64,000 nt of DNA from assembly GCF_000766795.1 (NCBI RefSeq), contig NZ_JPDS01000001.1, positions 1,555,001 to 1,619,000 of the forward strand. The letters run 5' to 3'. The position numbers and the translations under genes were made by a program. This stretch comes from Polaribacter sp. Hel1_85. Lineage in GTDB: Bacteria; Bacteroidota; Bacteroidia; Flavobacteriales; Flavobacteriaceae. A model generated the notes under the pieces. The model saw nothing but the letters and a program-made list of their open reading frames with translations, made no database searches and had not been told where the DNA came from. Below, one piece after another: positions 35,672-45,548 of the stretch (positions within the stretch are counted from its first letter, which is position 1; the number at the start of each line of letters is the position of its first letter).

Positions 35672-37570
35672 CTAAACACTAACTTTATCTAGTTTTTCAA
35701 ATTCTGAATTATTAGAAACATATTCTGGTAATAATTCTTTCATTAATTTAACTAGATCACTGTTGTTTAATTTATTAAAATTAAGAGATAAATCATCAAT
35801 TTTAACTTTCACAATAGAATCATCAAGCTTTTGAGTTTTAGCAATCATTATTTTTTCATGATACGTTTTTATCGTATTTTCTCCATCAGCTAATAATTCT
35901 TCATACAATTTTTCCCCAGGTCTTAATCCAGTTATTTTTATATCTATATCTTCAGGATATCTTAATCCTGATAAATAAATCATTCTTTTTGCTATTTCAA
36001 AAATCTTAACGGATTTCCCCATATCAAAGATATAAATTTCTCCACCTTTACCCATTGTACCTGCCTCCAAAACCAAGCTACAAGCTTCAGGTATCGTCAT
36101 AAAGTACCTTGTTATTTCTTTATGAGTAACTGTTAAAGGCCCTCCATTTTCTATCTGTCTTTTAAATAGTGGAATAACAGAACCATTAGATCCTAAAACA
36201 TTTCCAAATCTTGTTGTTGTAAACTTAGTCTTTTTCGACAATTTACTTACACAACTAATATACAATTCAGCTATTCTTTTAGAAGCTCCCATAACATTTG
36301 TTGGGTTTACTGCTTTATCTGTTGAAACCATAACAAATCTCTCGATATCATTTTCAACTGATAAATCTACTAAATTCTTAGTTCCGAATACATTTACTTT
36401 TATTGCTTCATACGGAGATTTCTCCATTAAAGGCACATGTTTATATGCAGCTGCATGAAATACTCTTTGTGGTTTATATTTTTTAAAAATCCTAGACATT
36501 TTATGCCTATCTCTTACGTCAGATACAATAGCGACAAAATTTGTAACTCCATTTTGAATTAATTCTTGTTGAAGGTCATAAAGTGGAGATTCAGCTTGAT
36601 CTATTAAAACGATCAATTTACATGTATATAAACTTAATTGCCTAGAAATTTCGCTTCCTATAGACCCTGCTGCACCAGAAACTAATATAACCTTATCATT
36701 AACTTCCCTTTGTACAATTGGATTATCAATAATGATTGGTGCTCTATCTAATAAATCTTCAATGTTAATTTGTTTGATTTGATTGGCTTGTAAATCTCCT
36801 TCTATCCATTTAGATAGAGGAGGAACAATCTTAACCTTTAAATTTAAGGCTAATAATTTATCTGTAATTTCTAAAAGTCTACTAGGTTTTATTTTTTGAA
36901 TTGAAATAATAACTTCATTAATTTCATTTTTTTCTATGAATTCTTTATTAATTTTGGAAAAGTCATATATTTTAATTCTATCAATCTTTTTATTTACTTT
37001 GTTTTTATCATCATCAATAAAACCTAAAATTTGATAATTCTCTTTACGTTCTCTATTTAAAGCACCATAAGTTATAATACCAGAATCTCCAGCTCCATAA
37101 ATCAATGCATTTGTGACCGTATTTAATTCTGTTGAAATAACTTCATAAAACGCTTTAAAAACATATCTACTTATTATTAAAACAAAAACAGAGACTAAAT
37201 AATGAATAAGAATAATAGATTTTGGGATGGTGAAATTTGTATTTATCCTAAATAATTGATTTACAACTACTATAAAACCAATTGTGATACTAAAAATAGT
37301 GACCCCAATAAATACATTAAAAACATCTCTAGTGCCCGTATGCCTTATAATCCCCTTATATGAACCAATAATTAAAAAACTTAAAGCAGCAATTATCATC
37401 ACAACTACTAGTTGTGATATTAAGGTTGAAGTATCAAAATTAAAACTAACGTCAAATCTAATAGAATATGCTATAATGAAAGAAAAACAAACAAGTAAAA
37501 CATCAATAACAAAAACAACCCATTTAGAGGCATATTTGTTGAGGGCTTTTAAAAAAAAATTTCTTATCAT
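35672..37570 (-). CDS. membrane UDP-sugar 4,6-dehydratase (WbpM/PglF/CapD type)
   Basis: A 632-residue protein: four membrane helices in the first 150 residues, a first Rossmann-like CoA-binding domain (GAGDSGIITYGAL) and a second SDR domain with VSGAAGSIGSEISRQL. The active-site stretch STDKAVNPTNVMGASKR has methionine in place of tyrosine, normal for this family. It makes UDP-4-keto-6-deoxy-GlcNAc, precursor of QuiNAc, FucNAc or bacillosamine. The nearby WbpV-like and WbpL-like genes fit a QuiNAc/FucNAc-initiated repeat unit. Confidence 0.92.
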   Translation of the reverse strand: MIRNFFLKALNKYASKWVVFVIDVLLVCFSFIIAYSIRFDVSFNFDTSTLISQLVVVMIIAALSFLIIGSYKGIIRHTGTRDVFNVFIGVTIFSITIGFIVVVNQLFRINTNFTIPKSIILIHYLVSVFVLIISRYVFKAFYEVISTELNTVTNALIYGAGDSGIITYGALNRERKENYQILGFIDDDKNKVNKKIDRIKIYDFSKINKEFIEKNEINEVIISIQKIKPSRLLEITDKLLALNLKVKIVPPLSKWIEGDLQANQIKQINIEDLLDRAPIIIDNPIVQREVNDKVILVSGAAGSIGSEISRQLSLYTCKLIVLIDQAESPLYDLQQELIQNGVTNFVAIVSDVRDRHKMSRIFKKYKPQRVFHAAAYKHVPLMEKSPYEAIKVNVFGTKNLVDLSVENDIERFVMVSTDKAVNPTNVMGASKRIAELYISCVSKLSKKTKFTTTRFGNVLGSNGSVIPLFKRQIENGGPLTVTHKEITRYFMTIPEACSLVLEAGTMGKGGEIYIFDMGKSVKIFEIAKRMIYLSGLRYPEDIDIKITGLRPGEKLYEELLADGENTIKTYHEKIMIAKTQKLDDSIVKVKIDDLSLNFNKLNNSDLVKLMKELLPEYVSNNSEFEKLDKVSV

Positions 37571-37599
37571 TCTTTATTAATAGATTTTAAAAACCAAAT

Positions 37600-38700
37600 T
37601 TACAAAATTTTCTTAATAGAAGTTGAGATTCGTTCTAAATCATTTTCTGTCAGGTTAGAACCAGAAGGCAAACATAAGCCTGAATTAAATAATCCTTCAG
37701 AAACACCATCTCCATAAAATGGGCAACCTTTAAAAACAGGTTGTAAATGCATCGGTTTCCATAAAGGTCTTGACTCAATATTATCTTTTAGCAATTGGTT
37801 GCTCATATCTTCGTTTGAAAACCCAGCTAATTTCTCGTTAATTAAAATACAAGTTAACCAATGGTTAGAAAAGTAATTGTCATCAGAATTATGAAATACA
37901 TGAATCCCTTCCATATTCTGAAACAATTCTACATAAAATAAATGAATTTTTCTCCGACTAAGAATGTATTGCTCTATATTTTTTAACTCAGATAAACCAA
38001 CAGAAGCAGATAATTTATCCATCTTGTAATTATAACCAATTTCTGAATGTTGGTAATAATCAAATTTTTCTTTTGCTTGACTCGCTAAATATATGGCCCT
38101 ATTTTTATCTTCCTCAGATTTACAAATTAATGCACCTCCTCCAAAAGTGGTTAAAATTTTATTTTCATTAAAAGATATAATACCAAAATCCCCAAAAGTG
38201 CCACATTTTTGGTCTTTGTAAGAAGCACCTAATCCACTTGCAGCATCTTCAATTAGTTTAATATCATAAAACTTAGCAATAGAAATAATCGTTTCTATTT
38301 TAGATGGCATTCCGTAATTACAGTTTACAATGATTGCTTTTGGTTTTTTATTTAAGGAAATATACTTTTTAATAGTTTGCTCTAATAACAATGGACACAT
38401 ACTCCATTTTTCAATTTCACTATCAATAAAAATAGGTTTTGCTCTTTGATATAAAATTGGGTTTGCAGTTGCTACAAAAGTAAAACTTTGACAAATGACT
38501 AAATCATCTTTTTGAACACCAGCTAAAATTAATGCTAAATGAATTGCTGAAGTTCCAGAATTTAAAGCCACTATTTTTTTGTTAGACCCTAAATATTTTT
38601 CTAGAGCAACCTCAAAATTTAGAACATTATTATCCTTAAAAGAAGTATTAATTAAAATTTCTTTAAAATTTGGTTTTGATAAGTAAATTTTAGAATCCAA
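37600..38700 (-). CDS. DegT/DnrJ/EryC1 family sugar aminotransferase
   Basis: A 366-residue PLP-dependent aminotransferase. The catalytic lysine is K181 in SFNENKILTTFGGGAL; LNSGTSAIHLAL, QSFTFVATANPI and LIEDAASGLGASYKDQKCG are family motifs. It is most like PglE/WbpE-type enzymes that aminate a keto-sugar nucleotide. The likely substrate is the 4-keto product of the dehydratase encoded just downstream, giving a 4-amino-4,6-dideoxy sugar, but a 3-keto uronate from the WbpB-like oxidoreductase is an alternative. Confidence 0.9.
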   Translation of the reverse strand: MDSKIYLSKPNFKEILINTSFKDNNVLNFEVALEKYLGSNKKIVALNSGTSAIHLALILAGVQKDDLVICQSFTFVATANPILYQRAKPIFIDSEIEKWSMCPLLLEQTIKKYISLNKKPKAIIVNCNYGMPSKIETIISIAKFYDIKLIEDAASGLGASYKDQKCGTFGDFGIISFNENKILTTFGGGALICKSEEDKNRAIYLASQAKEKFDYYQHSEIGYNYKMDKLSASVGLSELKNIEQYILSRRKIHLFYVELFQNMEGIHVFHNSDDNYFSNHWLTCILINEKLAGFSNEDMSNQLLKDNIESRPLWKPMHLQPVFKGCPFYGDGVSEGLFNSGLCLPSGSNLTENDLERISTSIKKIL

Positions 38701-38705
38701 AATAG

Positions 38706-39656
38706 TTAATTTCTTACTTTTAACTTTTTAAATACCAAGATATAGATCAGGATAAAAAAAGAAATAATACTTATTAAAATTAAAAATTGAGTTTGTAACT
38801 CTAATTGATACGTTTTATAAAGAACAACATTTAATAGCAACTGAATAATAGTATAAATTAGTGACACTTTTATGTGTGACATCTTTTTAATATCTACTAA
38901 CTTTTGGTAGACATGATGCCTATGAGGTTCAAAAACACTTTCGTTTGTAAAAATTTTTCGATATAAAAAGGTGTTTGCAGCATCGGCACCATATACAATA
39001 ATAGCTAAAATAATTAAAGGCGATTTTAATTCTACATAAAAATAAAGTAATATAAAAAAAATCAGAATACCAATGGTGACACTACCAATATCTCCTGCAA
39101 AAAAAACAGCTTTTTTCCTAAAGTTATAAAAACCAAAGACAATGAGTGAAATAAAAGGATATATAATCAAATCTGGATTTATAATTTCTTCATTTAAATT
39201 TATAAAATAAAAAATAGATAATACAGCAATAGAATACAAACCTGTAATCCCATTAATTCCATCCATAAAATTAAAAAAATTGATAGTTCCAACACCAAGA
39301 ATTAAGTAAAACAAGGACAAAGCCTCAATGGGAACACCAACTTGATACAAAACCATCACTACAGATAATAATTGAAATGGAAATCTAATTTTTGAACTTA
39401 ATGTATAAATATCATCTAAAAAACTAACTATAGAAATCAAAAAAACACCTAAAACAAAGTATGGGTATTGGTAATCATTAAAAAAAAAGAATAATAAAAT
39501 AGCTATAGGAAAAATAATACCTCCTCCTCTAACAGTTATTTTTGTATGTGAACTTCTTTGATTGGGTTTGTCTATAATTTTAAATTTAACGGCTAGTTTT
39601 AGATATAAATAAGATGCTAAAATTAAAATTATTAAAACCAAAAAATATTTTTCCAT
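38706..39656 (-). CDS. initiating glycan-phosphate transferase (WecA/WbpL, MraY family)
   Basis: A 316-residue polytopic membrane protein with about 10 helices. Family marks: VRGGGIIFPIAILLFF, SFLDDIYTLSSKIRFPFQ with the metal-binding DD, NFMDGINGITG, FAGDIGSVTIG and the C-terminal HRHHVYQKLV. It transfers a HexNAc-phosphate from UDP to undecaprenyl phosphate, the first step of repeat-unit assembly. Together with the WbpV-like gene upstream and WbpM-like gene downstream it forms the classic QuiNAc/FucNAc initiation module. Confidence 0.92.
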   Translation of the reverse strand: MEKYFLVLIILILASYLYLKLAVKFKIIDKPNQRSSHTKITVRGGGIIFPIAILLFFFFNDYQYPYFVLGVFLISIVSFLDDIYTLSSKIRFPFQLLSVVMVLYQVGVPIEALSLFYLILGVGTINFFNFMDGINGITGLYSIAVLSIFYFINLNEEIINPDLIIYPFISLIVFGFYNFRKKAVFFAGDIGSVTIGILIFFILLYFYVELKSPLIILAIIVYGADAANTFLYRKIFTNESVFEPHRHHVYQKLVDIKKMSHIKVSLIYTIIQLLLNVVLYKTYQLELQTQFLILISIISFFILIYILVFKKLKVRN

Positions 39657-39660
39657 AAAA

Positions 39661-40587
39661 CTAAAATGATGCGATTGTTTTTTTTATTCCTTTTTCAGTT
39701 GACAAAGGTAATTCTTTTTGAATTTCTTTTTTTATTTTTTGATTAGATACTTCATAGTTTTCAGTTAACTTTTGTAACCTTTCAGAATTTATGGGTAATG
39801 GTAAAACATCTCCTATTTTGGCTAAAATAGAAACCATAAACTTTGGAATCTGTAATATTTTTGCAGGTCTGTTTATCGTTTTCCCTATAATTCTAACTAA
39901 ATCTGTTGTTGAAAGAGAAGCATCATCTGCAATGTTATAAACTCCCGGTTTTATACTTTTATTATCAATTAACTCATTGATAATAAAACATAAATTTTCT
40001 ACAGAAACAAAAGATCTTTTATTAACATATTTACCAAAAGGATATGGAATGCCTTTTGAAACAAAACTATACAATAAATTCAAGTTCCCTTTATTATTAG
40101 GTCCATGAATCATACAGGGTCTTAAAATATATACTCTTTTATCTTCAGGTATTTCTTTAGATAAAATATAATTTTCTGCGGCTAGTTTAGATTTCCCATA
40201 AACTGTTACCGGGTTAGGTTTTGCATCTTCAGTTAAAAAGCCTTCAACAGTATCTGCTGCTGCTTTTACAGAACTCATATACATAAAAACTTCACAATCA
40301 CTTTTTAAAAATTGGTCGAACAAAGTTTTTGTTAACTCTGTATTTACTTCAAAATATGCTGCGTCTTCTGAAGTCTTTTTTAAATCATGCGCTTTACCAG
40401 CTAGATGAATACAACTATTGGCTTTATTTAGGTTTTCTAAACTTAAGGTTTGATAATTGAGTTCATCTTTGGTTGGGTTTCTAGAGACACCAATGGTCTC
40501 TTTTTTCTTACGGGTTAAATAATCGACCAAATTAAGACCAACAAAACCTTTGTTTCCTGTAATGATATGTATATTACTATTCATCAA
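39661..40587 (-). CDS. NAD-dependent epimerase/reductase (WbpV/WbpK-like SDR)
   Basis: A 308-residue extended SDR protein; start at 40587 or the next codon (40584). The cofactor loop is ITGNKGFVGLN and the catalytic pair is YGKSK in VTVYGKSKLAAENYIL. DAKPNPVTVYGKS, RPCMIHGPNNKGNLNLLY and KRSFVSVENL are typical of WbpV/WbpK-like 4-ketoreductases that yield UDP-QuiNAc or UDP-FucNAc. It directly precedes the WbpL-like initiating transferase, supporting that role. The stereochemistry cannot be read from sequence. Confidence 0.85.
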   Translation of the reverse strand: MMNSNIHIITGNKGFVGLNLVDYLTRKKKETIGVSRNPTKDELNYQTLSLENLNKANSCIHLAGKAHDLKKTSEDAAYFEVNTELTKTLFDQFLKSDCEVFMYMSSVKAAADTVEGFLTEDAKPNPVTVYGKSKLAAENYILSKEIPEDKRVYILRPCMIHGPNNKGNLNLLYSFVSKGIPYPFGKYVNKRSFVSVENLCFIINELIDNKSIKPGVYNIADDASLSTTDLVRIIGKTINRPAKILQIPKFMVSILAKIGDVLPLPINSERLQKLTENYEVSNQKIKKEIQKELPLSTEKGIKKTIASF

Positions 40588-41334
40588 TTACTTTTTATTT
40601 AAAAACCCTATTACTTTCCAGAAACCTCTTAATTGTACTTTTAAATAACTAAACTTTATATTATTTCTAGTCAATGCTTTTTTAATTTCTTTCGATATCA
40701 ATTGATAACTACTAACTCCAGAACTACTTAAACCACCAATTAACATAGAAGTTGTTGTAATATCTGAAAACTTCCATGTAATGTTATGCTTCAGAAAAAA
40801 ACGTGTGATTAATTCGTAGTCTGCACCAATCGTAAAATCTAAATGATAATTTCCAAATTTATCAAATAATTCTCTTTTAAAAAAAATGGCAGGATGCGCA
40901 GGCATAAAACCAATTTTTAGTTTTTCTGGATTCCAGTTTTTTGCAGAGTATTTACGTACCGTTTTTCCCTCTTCATTAAACTGTATAATATTTCCTACAG
41001 AAGTATCAATAGTATTATGTAAATGAAAATTTGCTATGTTTTCTAAAACATAATTGTCTGTAAAAATATCATCAGAATTTAAAATGCCAACCAAATCTCC
41101 TGTTGCCATTTTAATGCCTTTATTCATTGCGTCATATAAGCCCTTATCTGGTTCAGAAACCCATTGCGTTACGATTTCTTTATACTCCTGAATAAGATGA
41201 ACAGTAGTGTCTTTAGAACCGCCATCTACAACAATGTATTCTACCTCTTTATAGGTTTGTGCTGCTACTGATTGAAAGGTTTTTTCAATGGTTTTTTCAC
41301 TGTTGTAACAGACTGTTATTATAGAAATTTTCAT
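40588..41334 (-). CDS. glycosyltransferase family 2
   Basis: A 248-residue GT-A enzyme. The nucleotide-binding start ISIITVCYNSEKTIEKTF, VDGGSKDTTVHLI, the metal-binding NSDDIF within GDLVGILNSDDIFTDNY, and FTIGADYELITRFFLK as acceptor motif are visible. It resembles WcaA/WcaE-like transferases of colanic-type loci. Donor and acceptor are unknown. The stop is immediately followed by the epimerase gene, so the two are coupled. Confidence 0.92.
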   Translation of the reverse strand: MKISIITVCYNSEKTIEKTFQSVAAQTYKEVEYIVVDGGSKDTTVHLIQEYKEIVTQWVSEPDKGLYDAMNKGIKMATGDLVGILNSDDIFTDNYVLENIANFHLHNTIDTSVGNIIQFNEEGKTVRKYSAKNWNPEKLKIGFMPAHPAIFFKRELFDKFGNYHLDFTIGADYELITRFFLKHNITWKFSDITTTSMLIGGLSSSGVSSYQLISKEIKKALTRNNIKFSYLKVQLRGFWKVIGFLNKK

Positions 41335-41337
41335 TAT

Positions 41338-41889
41338 TTAAAATTCGATTTTTCTTTCTCTAACTTTTATTGCTGGATTACCTTGATAAATCGAATAAGA
41401 ATCCAAATCTTTGGTCGCAATTGAACCTACTGATAAAATAGCATGAGATTTTAAAGTTACTCCAGGGCAAACAACTGATTTAGCTCCCACCCAAGAACCT
41501 TCTTTTAATGTTATTTCTTTTACAATTAAATTAAAAGTAGACTTTTTATAATTATGATTACCACACAATAACATAGCCCCTTGAGAAATACATACATTAT
41601 TCTCTATTTTTACTTTAGCAAGATTGTCGATCCAAACATTTTCTCCAATCCAAACATTATCTCCCACTTCTAAGAACCAAGGGTATTTTACGTTAACACT
41701 TTGCTTGATAACTACATTATTTCCTATTTTTGCTCCAAAAAATCTAAGAATAAAAATCTTTAAACTTGATATTGAATTTAAAGGATTTATAAAAAATAAA
41801 ATATTTATATAATACCAAATTAATATCTTAATTTTCGAACCAGGTTTATACCAATCGTTATTATAATTTGACAGTTTAACTTTTTTCAT
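41338..41889 (-). CDS. WcaF-like polysaccharide acetyltransferase
   Basis: A 183-residue left-handed beta-helix (hexapeptide repeat) acyltransferase. An N-terminal membrane-associated segment (WYYINILFFI) precedes repeats such as IGNNVVIKQSVNVKYPWFLE, VWIGENVWIDNLAKVKIENN, the catalytic-type histidine in LLCGNHNYKK, and VGAKSVVCPGVTLKSHAILS. The best match is the WcaF family of exopolysaccharide O-acetyltransferases. It likely decorates a sugar of the repeat unit. Confidence 0.88.
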   Translation of the reverse strand: MKKVKLSNYNNDWYKPGSKIKILIWYYINILFFINPLNSISSLKIFILRFFGAKIGNNVVIKQSVNVKYPWFLEVGDNVWIGENVWIDNLAKVKIENNVCISQGAMLLCGNHNYKKSTFNLIVKEITLKEGSWVGAKSVVCPGVTLKSHAILSVGSIATKDLDSYSIYQGNPAIKVRERKIEF

Positions 41890-41894
41890 TTCGT

Positions 41895-43040
41895 TTAATT
41901 TAAATGAATGAAGTTAGGTTTTTCTGTTTTATTAGACACCCATTCATACATCTTAATCATTTTCTTGGAAACTTCTTCCCAAGTAAACTCTTTTTTAACC
42001 AGTTCATACCCATTATTACCTATAACAGCTAATTCTTCATCTGTTAATATATTTATACAGGTGTTTAACCCTTTCAAAATACCTTCTTTAGTTGATGTTA
42101 TTTCAATTGCAGCTTTTTCATTGAAACCAATATCTAAGTTACACTCTTTAGTCATTAATACAGGGACTTTATAAGACCACGCTTCTAATATCGTCATAGG
42201 TAGACCTTCACTATAGGATGGTAAAATAAACAAAGATGCATTTTCATATAATTCTACCTTATCCTTCCCAAAAGCACCATCAATAAATTCAATTTTATTT
42301 TGATTTACATTTAAGTTTTTATTAATTTTATTGATTTTCAATTCATAATTACCTTCATCTGGACCAACAATAATAAGATTCCAATTTTCCACATGAACCT
42401 CTGCCCAAGCTTCAATTAAATTATCTAGCCCTTTTTTAGGGTGTAATCTAGCCAAGAAAAGAATATTTTTTTCAGATTTGGGTTTATAACTTATATTTAA
42501 TGGTAAATTTATACCATTGGGTATAATTGCTATAGGTACTTTTTTTGAAATTTTTCTTATATCCTTATATTCTTGCGTACACAACGCATGAACACAATTT
42601 GCAGAATTAATATTTCTTTTTTCAAACAATAAAAGTGAAATTTTCTTTTTTAAACTACCATTATTTAATGCCCATTTATCTAACATTCCATGAGGAGAAA
42701 TTATTTTATAAAACCTATTATTTCTATTCAATTTTAACAATAAAATTGAAGAATACATCCATAATGAATGAAGATGTATTATCGAATCTATTTCAATATT
42801 ATTAAATAAATGATTTTTAAATTTTTTAGAATAAAAAAAAGCATTTTCTTTTTTGAAGCCGATTGACACACCATTTAATTTTAATCTATCCTTCTGATAG
42901 TTTTCATCTTCAAATCCTATAAAAGTTAATTCTTTATTAAAGTAATTTTGTGATACTTTAGAATAATATAACTCCTTAAGTACAGTAAAAATGCCACCTC
43001 CTTGTCTTGATAAAAACAAATTTATTATATATACTTTCAT
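41895..43040 (-). CDS. glycosyltransferase family 4
   Basis: A 381-residue GT-B enzyme. The acceptor domain starts RQGGGIFTVLKELYYSK and includes SPHGMLDKWALNN. The donor domain has NILFLARLHPKKGLDNLIEA and the E-x7-E region PSYSEGLPMTILEAWSYKVP. Donor unknown; GT4 enzymes retain the anomeric configuration. It lies 2 nt after the preceding GT gene in the capsule array. Confidence 0.92.
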   Translation of the reverse strand: MKVYIINLFLSRQGGGIFTVLKELYYSKVSQNYFNKELTFIGFEDENYQKDRLKLNGVSIGFKKENAFFYSKKFKNHLFNNIEIDSIIHLHSLWMYSSILLLKLNRNNRFYKIISPHGMLDKWALNNGSLKKKISLLLFEKRNINSANCVHALCTQEYKDIRKISKKVPIAIIPNGINLPLNISYKPKSEKNILFLARLHPKKGLDNLIEAWAEVHVENWNLIIVGPDEGNYELKINKINKNLNVNQNKIEFIDGAFGKDKVELYENASLFILPSYSEGLPMTILEAWSYKVPVLMTKECNLDIGFNEKAAIEITSTKEGILKGLNTCINILTDEELAVIGNNGYELVKKEFTWEEVSKKMIKMYEWVSNKTEKPNFIHLN

Positions 43041-43042
43041 AA

Positions 43043-44197
43043 CTATTTATTCAATAATTTTTTCATGATTTCAACCTGATTATAAGGATTGTATAGATTA
43101 TCGATTACAGTATAACAATCCTTCCTTATTACTTTTCTTTCAAGATTAGAGTTGATCCAATTAAGAATTACTTTTTCTAGTAATTGAATATTATTTTCTT
43201 CAAAAAAACAACCTGTAACCCCTTCTTCTATTACTTCTACTTCTGGCATTTGATTAAAAAAATTAGAATGCGTACATACTGGGGTTCCAAAACTTAATGC
43301 ATGGATAGCTGTTAAACCAACATTACCAGGGGAAACACATAACTCTGCAAAATAAATAAAATTAGCTAACCTCTCTTCATCATAACAAGCTCCGTAAAAC
43401 TGAACTCTAGCTTCTAAATTTAAATCTTTTACTAACTGTTTAAGTTCTCTTGTTATCTCAGGATCTCCCTTGCCAACTATCAATAAATTTAATTTCTTTT
43501 CTTTATTATTAATTGTCTTAAGTGCCTTTATAATTAAATCTAACTTTTTAACACCCGTTAGTCTGCCAACAAAAATAAGATAAGATGCAACTTTGTCTTC
43601 AAAAGTAAATTCATTACTAAAGTTATTTATCTTTAAAGTATCTATCTTCTTTCTAATTTTTATGTGTTTATCATAATTTAAAGAGTTAAAAATCACTAAA
43701 ATCTTCTCTTCTTTTACACCTTCCGTAATTAATAATTTTTCAGCTCTTCTTTCATATAATAAAATTTTATCTGCTGTTTTATAAAATAAAACCCTAATTT
43801 TCTTCTTTAGATAAGATTCATTTCCATAAATACCATGTGTCCAATACACAACTTGTATTCTCCTGATTTTACAAATTAACATTGCTAACCAAGTAGAAAC
43901 AACTTGAATTTCACCTAAAAATATTGCTGTATGAAGATCATCTGTCAAACAACTTTTAATAACTCCACTTTGCCAAATTAAAATTCTTTTCTTTAACCAG
44001 TAATTTTTTATGATATGAAGCCTATCAGAATATTTTTGAAAACTTTCTTTTTTAAAGTCAATTTCTTTTATATTTAATTTATTATTAACAGCAAAAAAAA
44101 AGTGAAATTCAAAAAAATTAGAGGTTAACAATTTTTCCCACAATAAACCTCTATAATGCGAAGGTATATTTGTAAAATTATAAATTATTTTCATCAC
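43043..44197 (-). CDS. glycosyltransferase family 4
   Basis: A 384-residue GT-B protein. Recognisable parts are VVYWTHGIYGNESYLKKKIR in the N-terminal domain, YLIFVGRLTGVKKLDLIIKA at the start of the donor domain, and GNVGLTAIHALSFGTPVCTH with the E-x7-E glutamate replaced by AELCVSPGNVGLT, a variation seen in some GT4 subgroups. Its first 20 bases overlap the PaaK-like gene, so translation is coupled. Confidence 0.88.
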   Translation of the reverse strand: MMKIIYNFTNIPSHYRGLLWEKLLTSNFFEFHFFFAVNNKLNIKEIDFKKESFQKYSDRLHIIKNYWLKKRILIWQSGVIKSCLTDDLHTAIFLGEIQVVSTWLAMLICKIRRIQVVYWTHGIYGNESYLKKKIRVLFYKTADKILLYERRAEKLLITEGVKEEKILVIFNSLNYDKHIKIRKKIDTLKINNFSNEFTFEDKVASYLIFVGRLTGVKKLDLIIKALKTINNKEKKLNLLIVGKGDPEITRELKQLVKDLNLEARVQFYGACYDEERLANFIYFAELCVSPGNVGLTAIHALSFGTPVCTHSNFFNQMPEVEVIEEGVTGCFFEENNIQLLEKVILNWINSNLERKVIRKDCYTVIDNLYNPYNQVEIMKKLLNK

Positions 44198-45542
44198 TTT
44201 TTTTTATATTTTGTATCAAAAATAATCTTTTCCCTGATTTTGTAAATAAGAAAACATTACTATAAATTATTTCTACACTTACTTTTTTATTACATGATAA
44301 AGTGGATAATATTTCAAGTTCGAATTCTTCTTTCCAAACACTATCATCTTTATCAATAATTATTGAAATAACACCCGGGATATCTTGTTTTATTTGCCAT
44401 GTTAAGATAGCTTTAAAAGACTTTAAATGCGCTCCAAAAACTAAGCCTACAAGCATGATTCTTGTTCCATTTTTATCTACTATATAATCTTGTGTTCTTC
44501 CTACAATTTTATTAAGAATTACAAAACCATTATCAAAACCACCATATTCTGCTAAATCCCCAGTAGAATATCTTATAAAAGGCTGATAATAATTACCAAA
44601 TGAACTTAAAACAACTTTACCTACCTCACCCAATTTAACATGTTCATTATTATCATCTAAAACCTCCGTTATACCATAAAATGGCGAACAATAGTATTTT
44701 AATGAGTTTGCTTTTGTAAACCCAAATGCACAAGCCTCCGTCATACCGTATTGTGGGTAAACATTAGTATTAAAAATATTACTAATGTTCTTTATCTGAT
44801 CTTCAGTAATGTTTTCTGATGTTAATAAAATTCCCTTAATAAAATTAAACTTGTTACTCTTTTTAGTTTTCTTAATAAATAAGGCTAACGATTCTAAAGC
44901 AGAAGGATATCCCCTTAAAAAAGCAGGTTTATCTTTTAGAATTTTATCAATATATATTTCATAAGTTTTTTTATTCAACTCTAAAACAGATAAATGAACT
45001 TTACCATAAGGAAATCCACTACCAACCTTCGTTTTCCAAAAAATAGACATTTCCTTATCCTCTTTTGAAATTCTAGTGCCATCTAAGCTATAAATTAAAT
45101 CATTCTTTTTATAACCCAGTCTGTCAAAAAAAAATTTTTGATGAGAAAATTCAAAATCTCTTAGATTTGGTGAGATATAAAAATAAAAAGGTGCTCCAGA
45201 ACTACCTCCGGTATTAGACTTATTTCTTGGATTAAGAAAAAAATTATTACGTATATCATTTTCAGCTTTTCTTAAATCAATCTTAGATAAAACTGGAAAA
45301 TCTTTAAAAGTGGGCGTTTCATTTTTCGTTAAATTAAAAAATGATTTATAAAATTTTGTTTTTAGTGCACGTTTTCTTAATTGATTAAAACTTCTTTTTT
45401 GAAAATCTTCATGATAATTTGTTTTATCAAACCAGTCTGATTTTAAATAAAAGGAAATCTTATTAAGATTATACTTAAATACGGGGTATCTTAAGATCAC
45501 TGACAAATAATAATAATACTTTGAAATTAAATTAGACATCAT
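44178..45542 (-). CDS. PaaK/CapK-like adenylate-forming enzyme
   Basis: A 454-residue member of the phenylacetate-CoA ligase/CapK family of adenylating enzymes. The ATP-binding loop SNTGGSSGAPFYFY (about 110-123), ARTS-type YPQYGMTEACAFGF, IRYSTGDLAEYGG and a final motif ending in KSGKRLFLIQN are visible. CapK-like proteins are frequent in capsule loci, where they are suspected to activate an acyl or amino acid group for transfer onto sugars; the substrate is not known. Start may be residue 1 or 2. It sits among glycosyltransferase genes. Confidence 0.85.
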   Translation of the reverse strand: MMSNLISKYYYYLSVILRYPVFKYNLNKISFYLKSDWFDKTNYHEDFQKRSFNQLRKRALKTKFYKSFFNLTKNETPTFKDFPVLSKIDLRKAENDIRNNFFLNPRNKSNTGGSSGAPFYFYISPNLRDFEFSHQKFFFDRLGYKKNDLIYSLDGTRISKEDKEMSIFWKTKVGSGFPYGKVHLSVLELNKKTYEIYIDKILKDKPAFLRGYPSALESLALFIKKTKKSNKFNFIKGILLTSENITEDQIKNISNIFNTNVYPQYGMTEACAFGFTKANSLKYYCSPFYGITEVLDDNNEHVKLGEVGKVVLSSFGNYYQPFIRYSTGDLAEYGGFDNGFVILNKIVGRTQDYIVDKNGTRIMLVGLVFGAHLKSFKAILTWQIKQDIPGVISIIIDKDDSVWKEEFELEILSTLSCNKKVSVEIIYSNVFLFTKSGKRLFLIQNIKKSDENNL

Positions 45543-45548
45543 AAAAAT

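Noticed and set aside
37284..37580. 98-codon plus-strand frame
   Set aside because: It is antisense to the membrane helices of the WbpM-like dehydratase and looks like a by-product of their codon composition.
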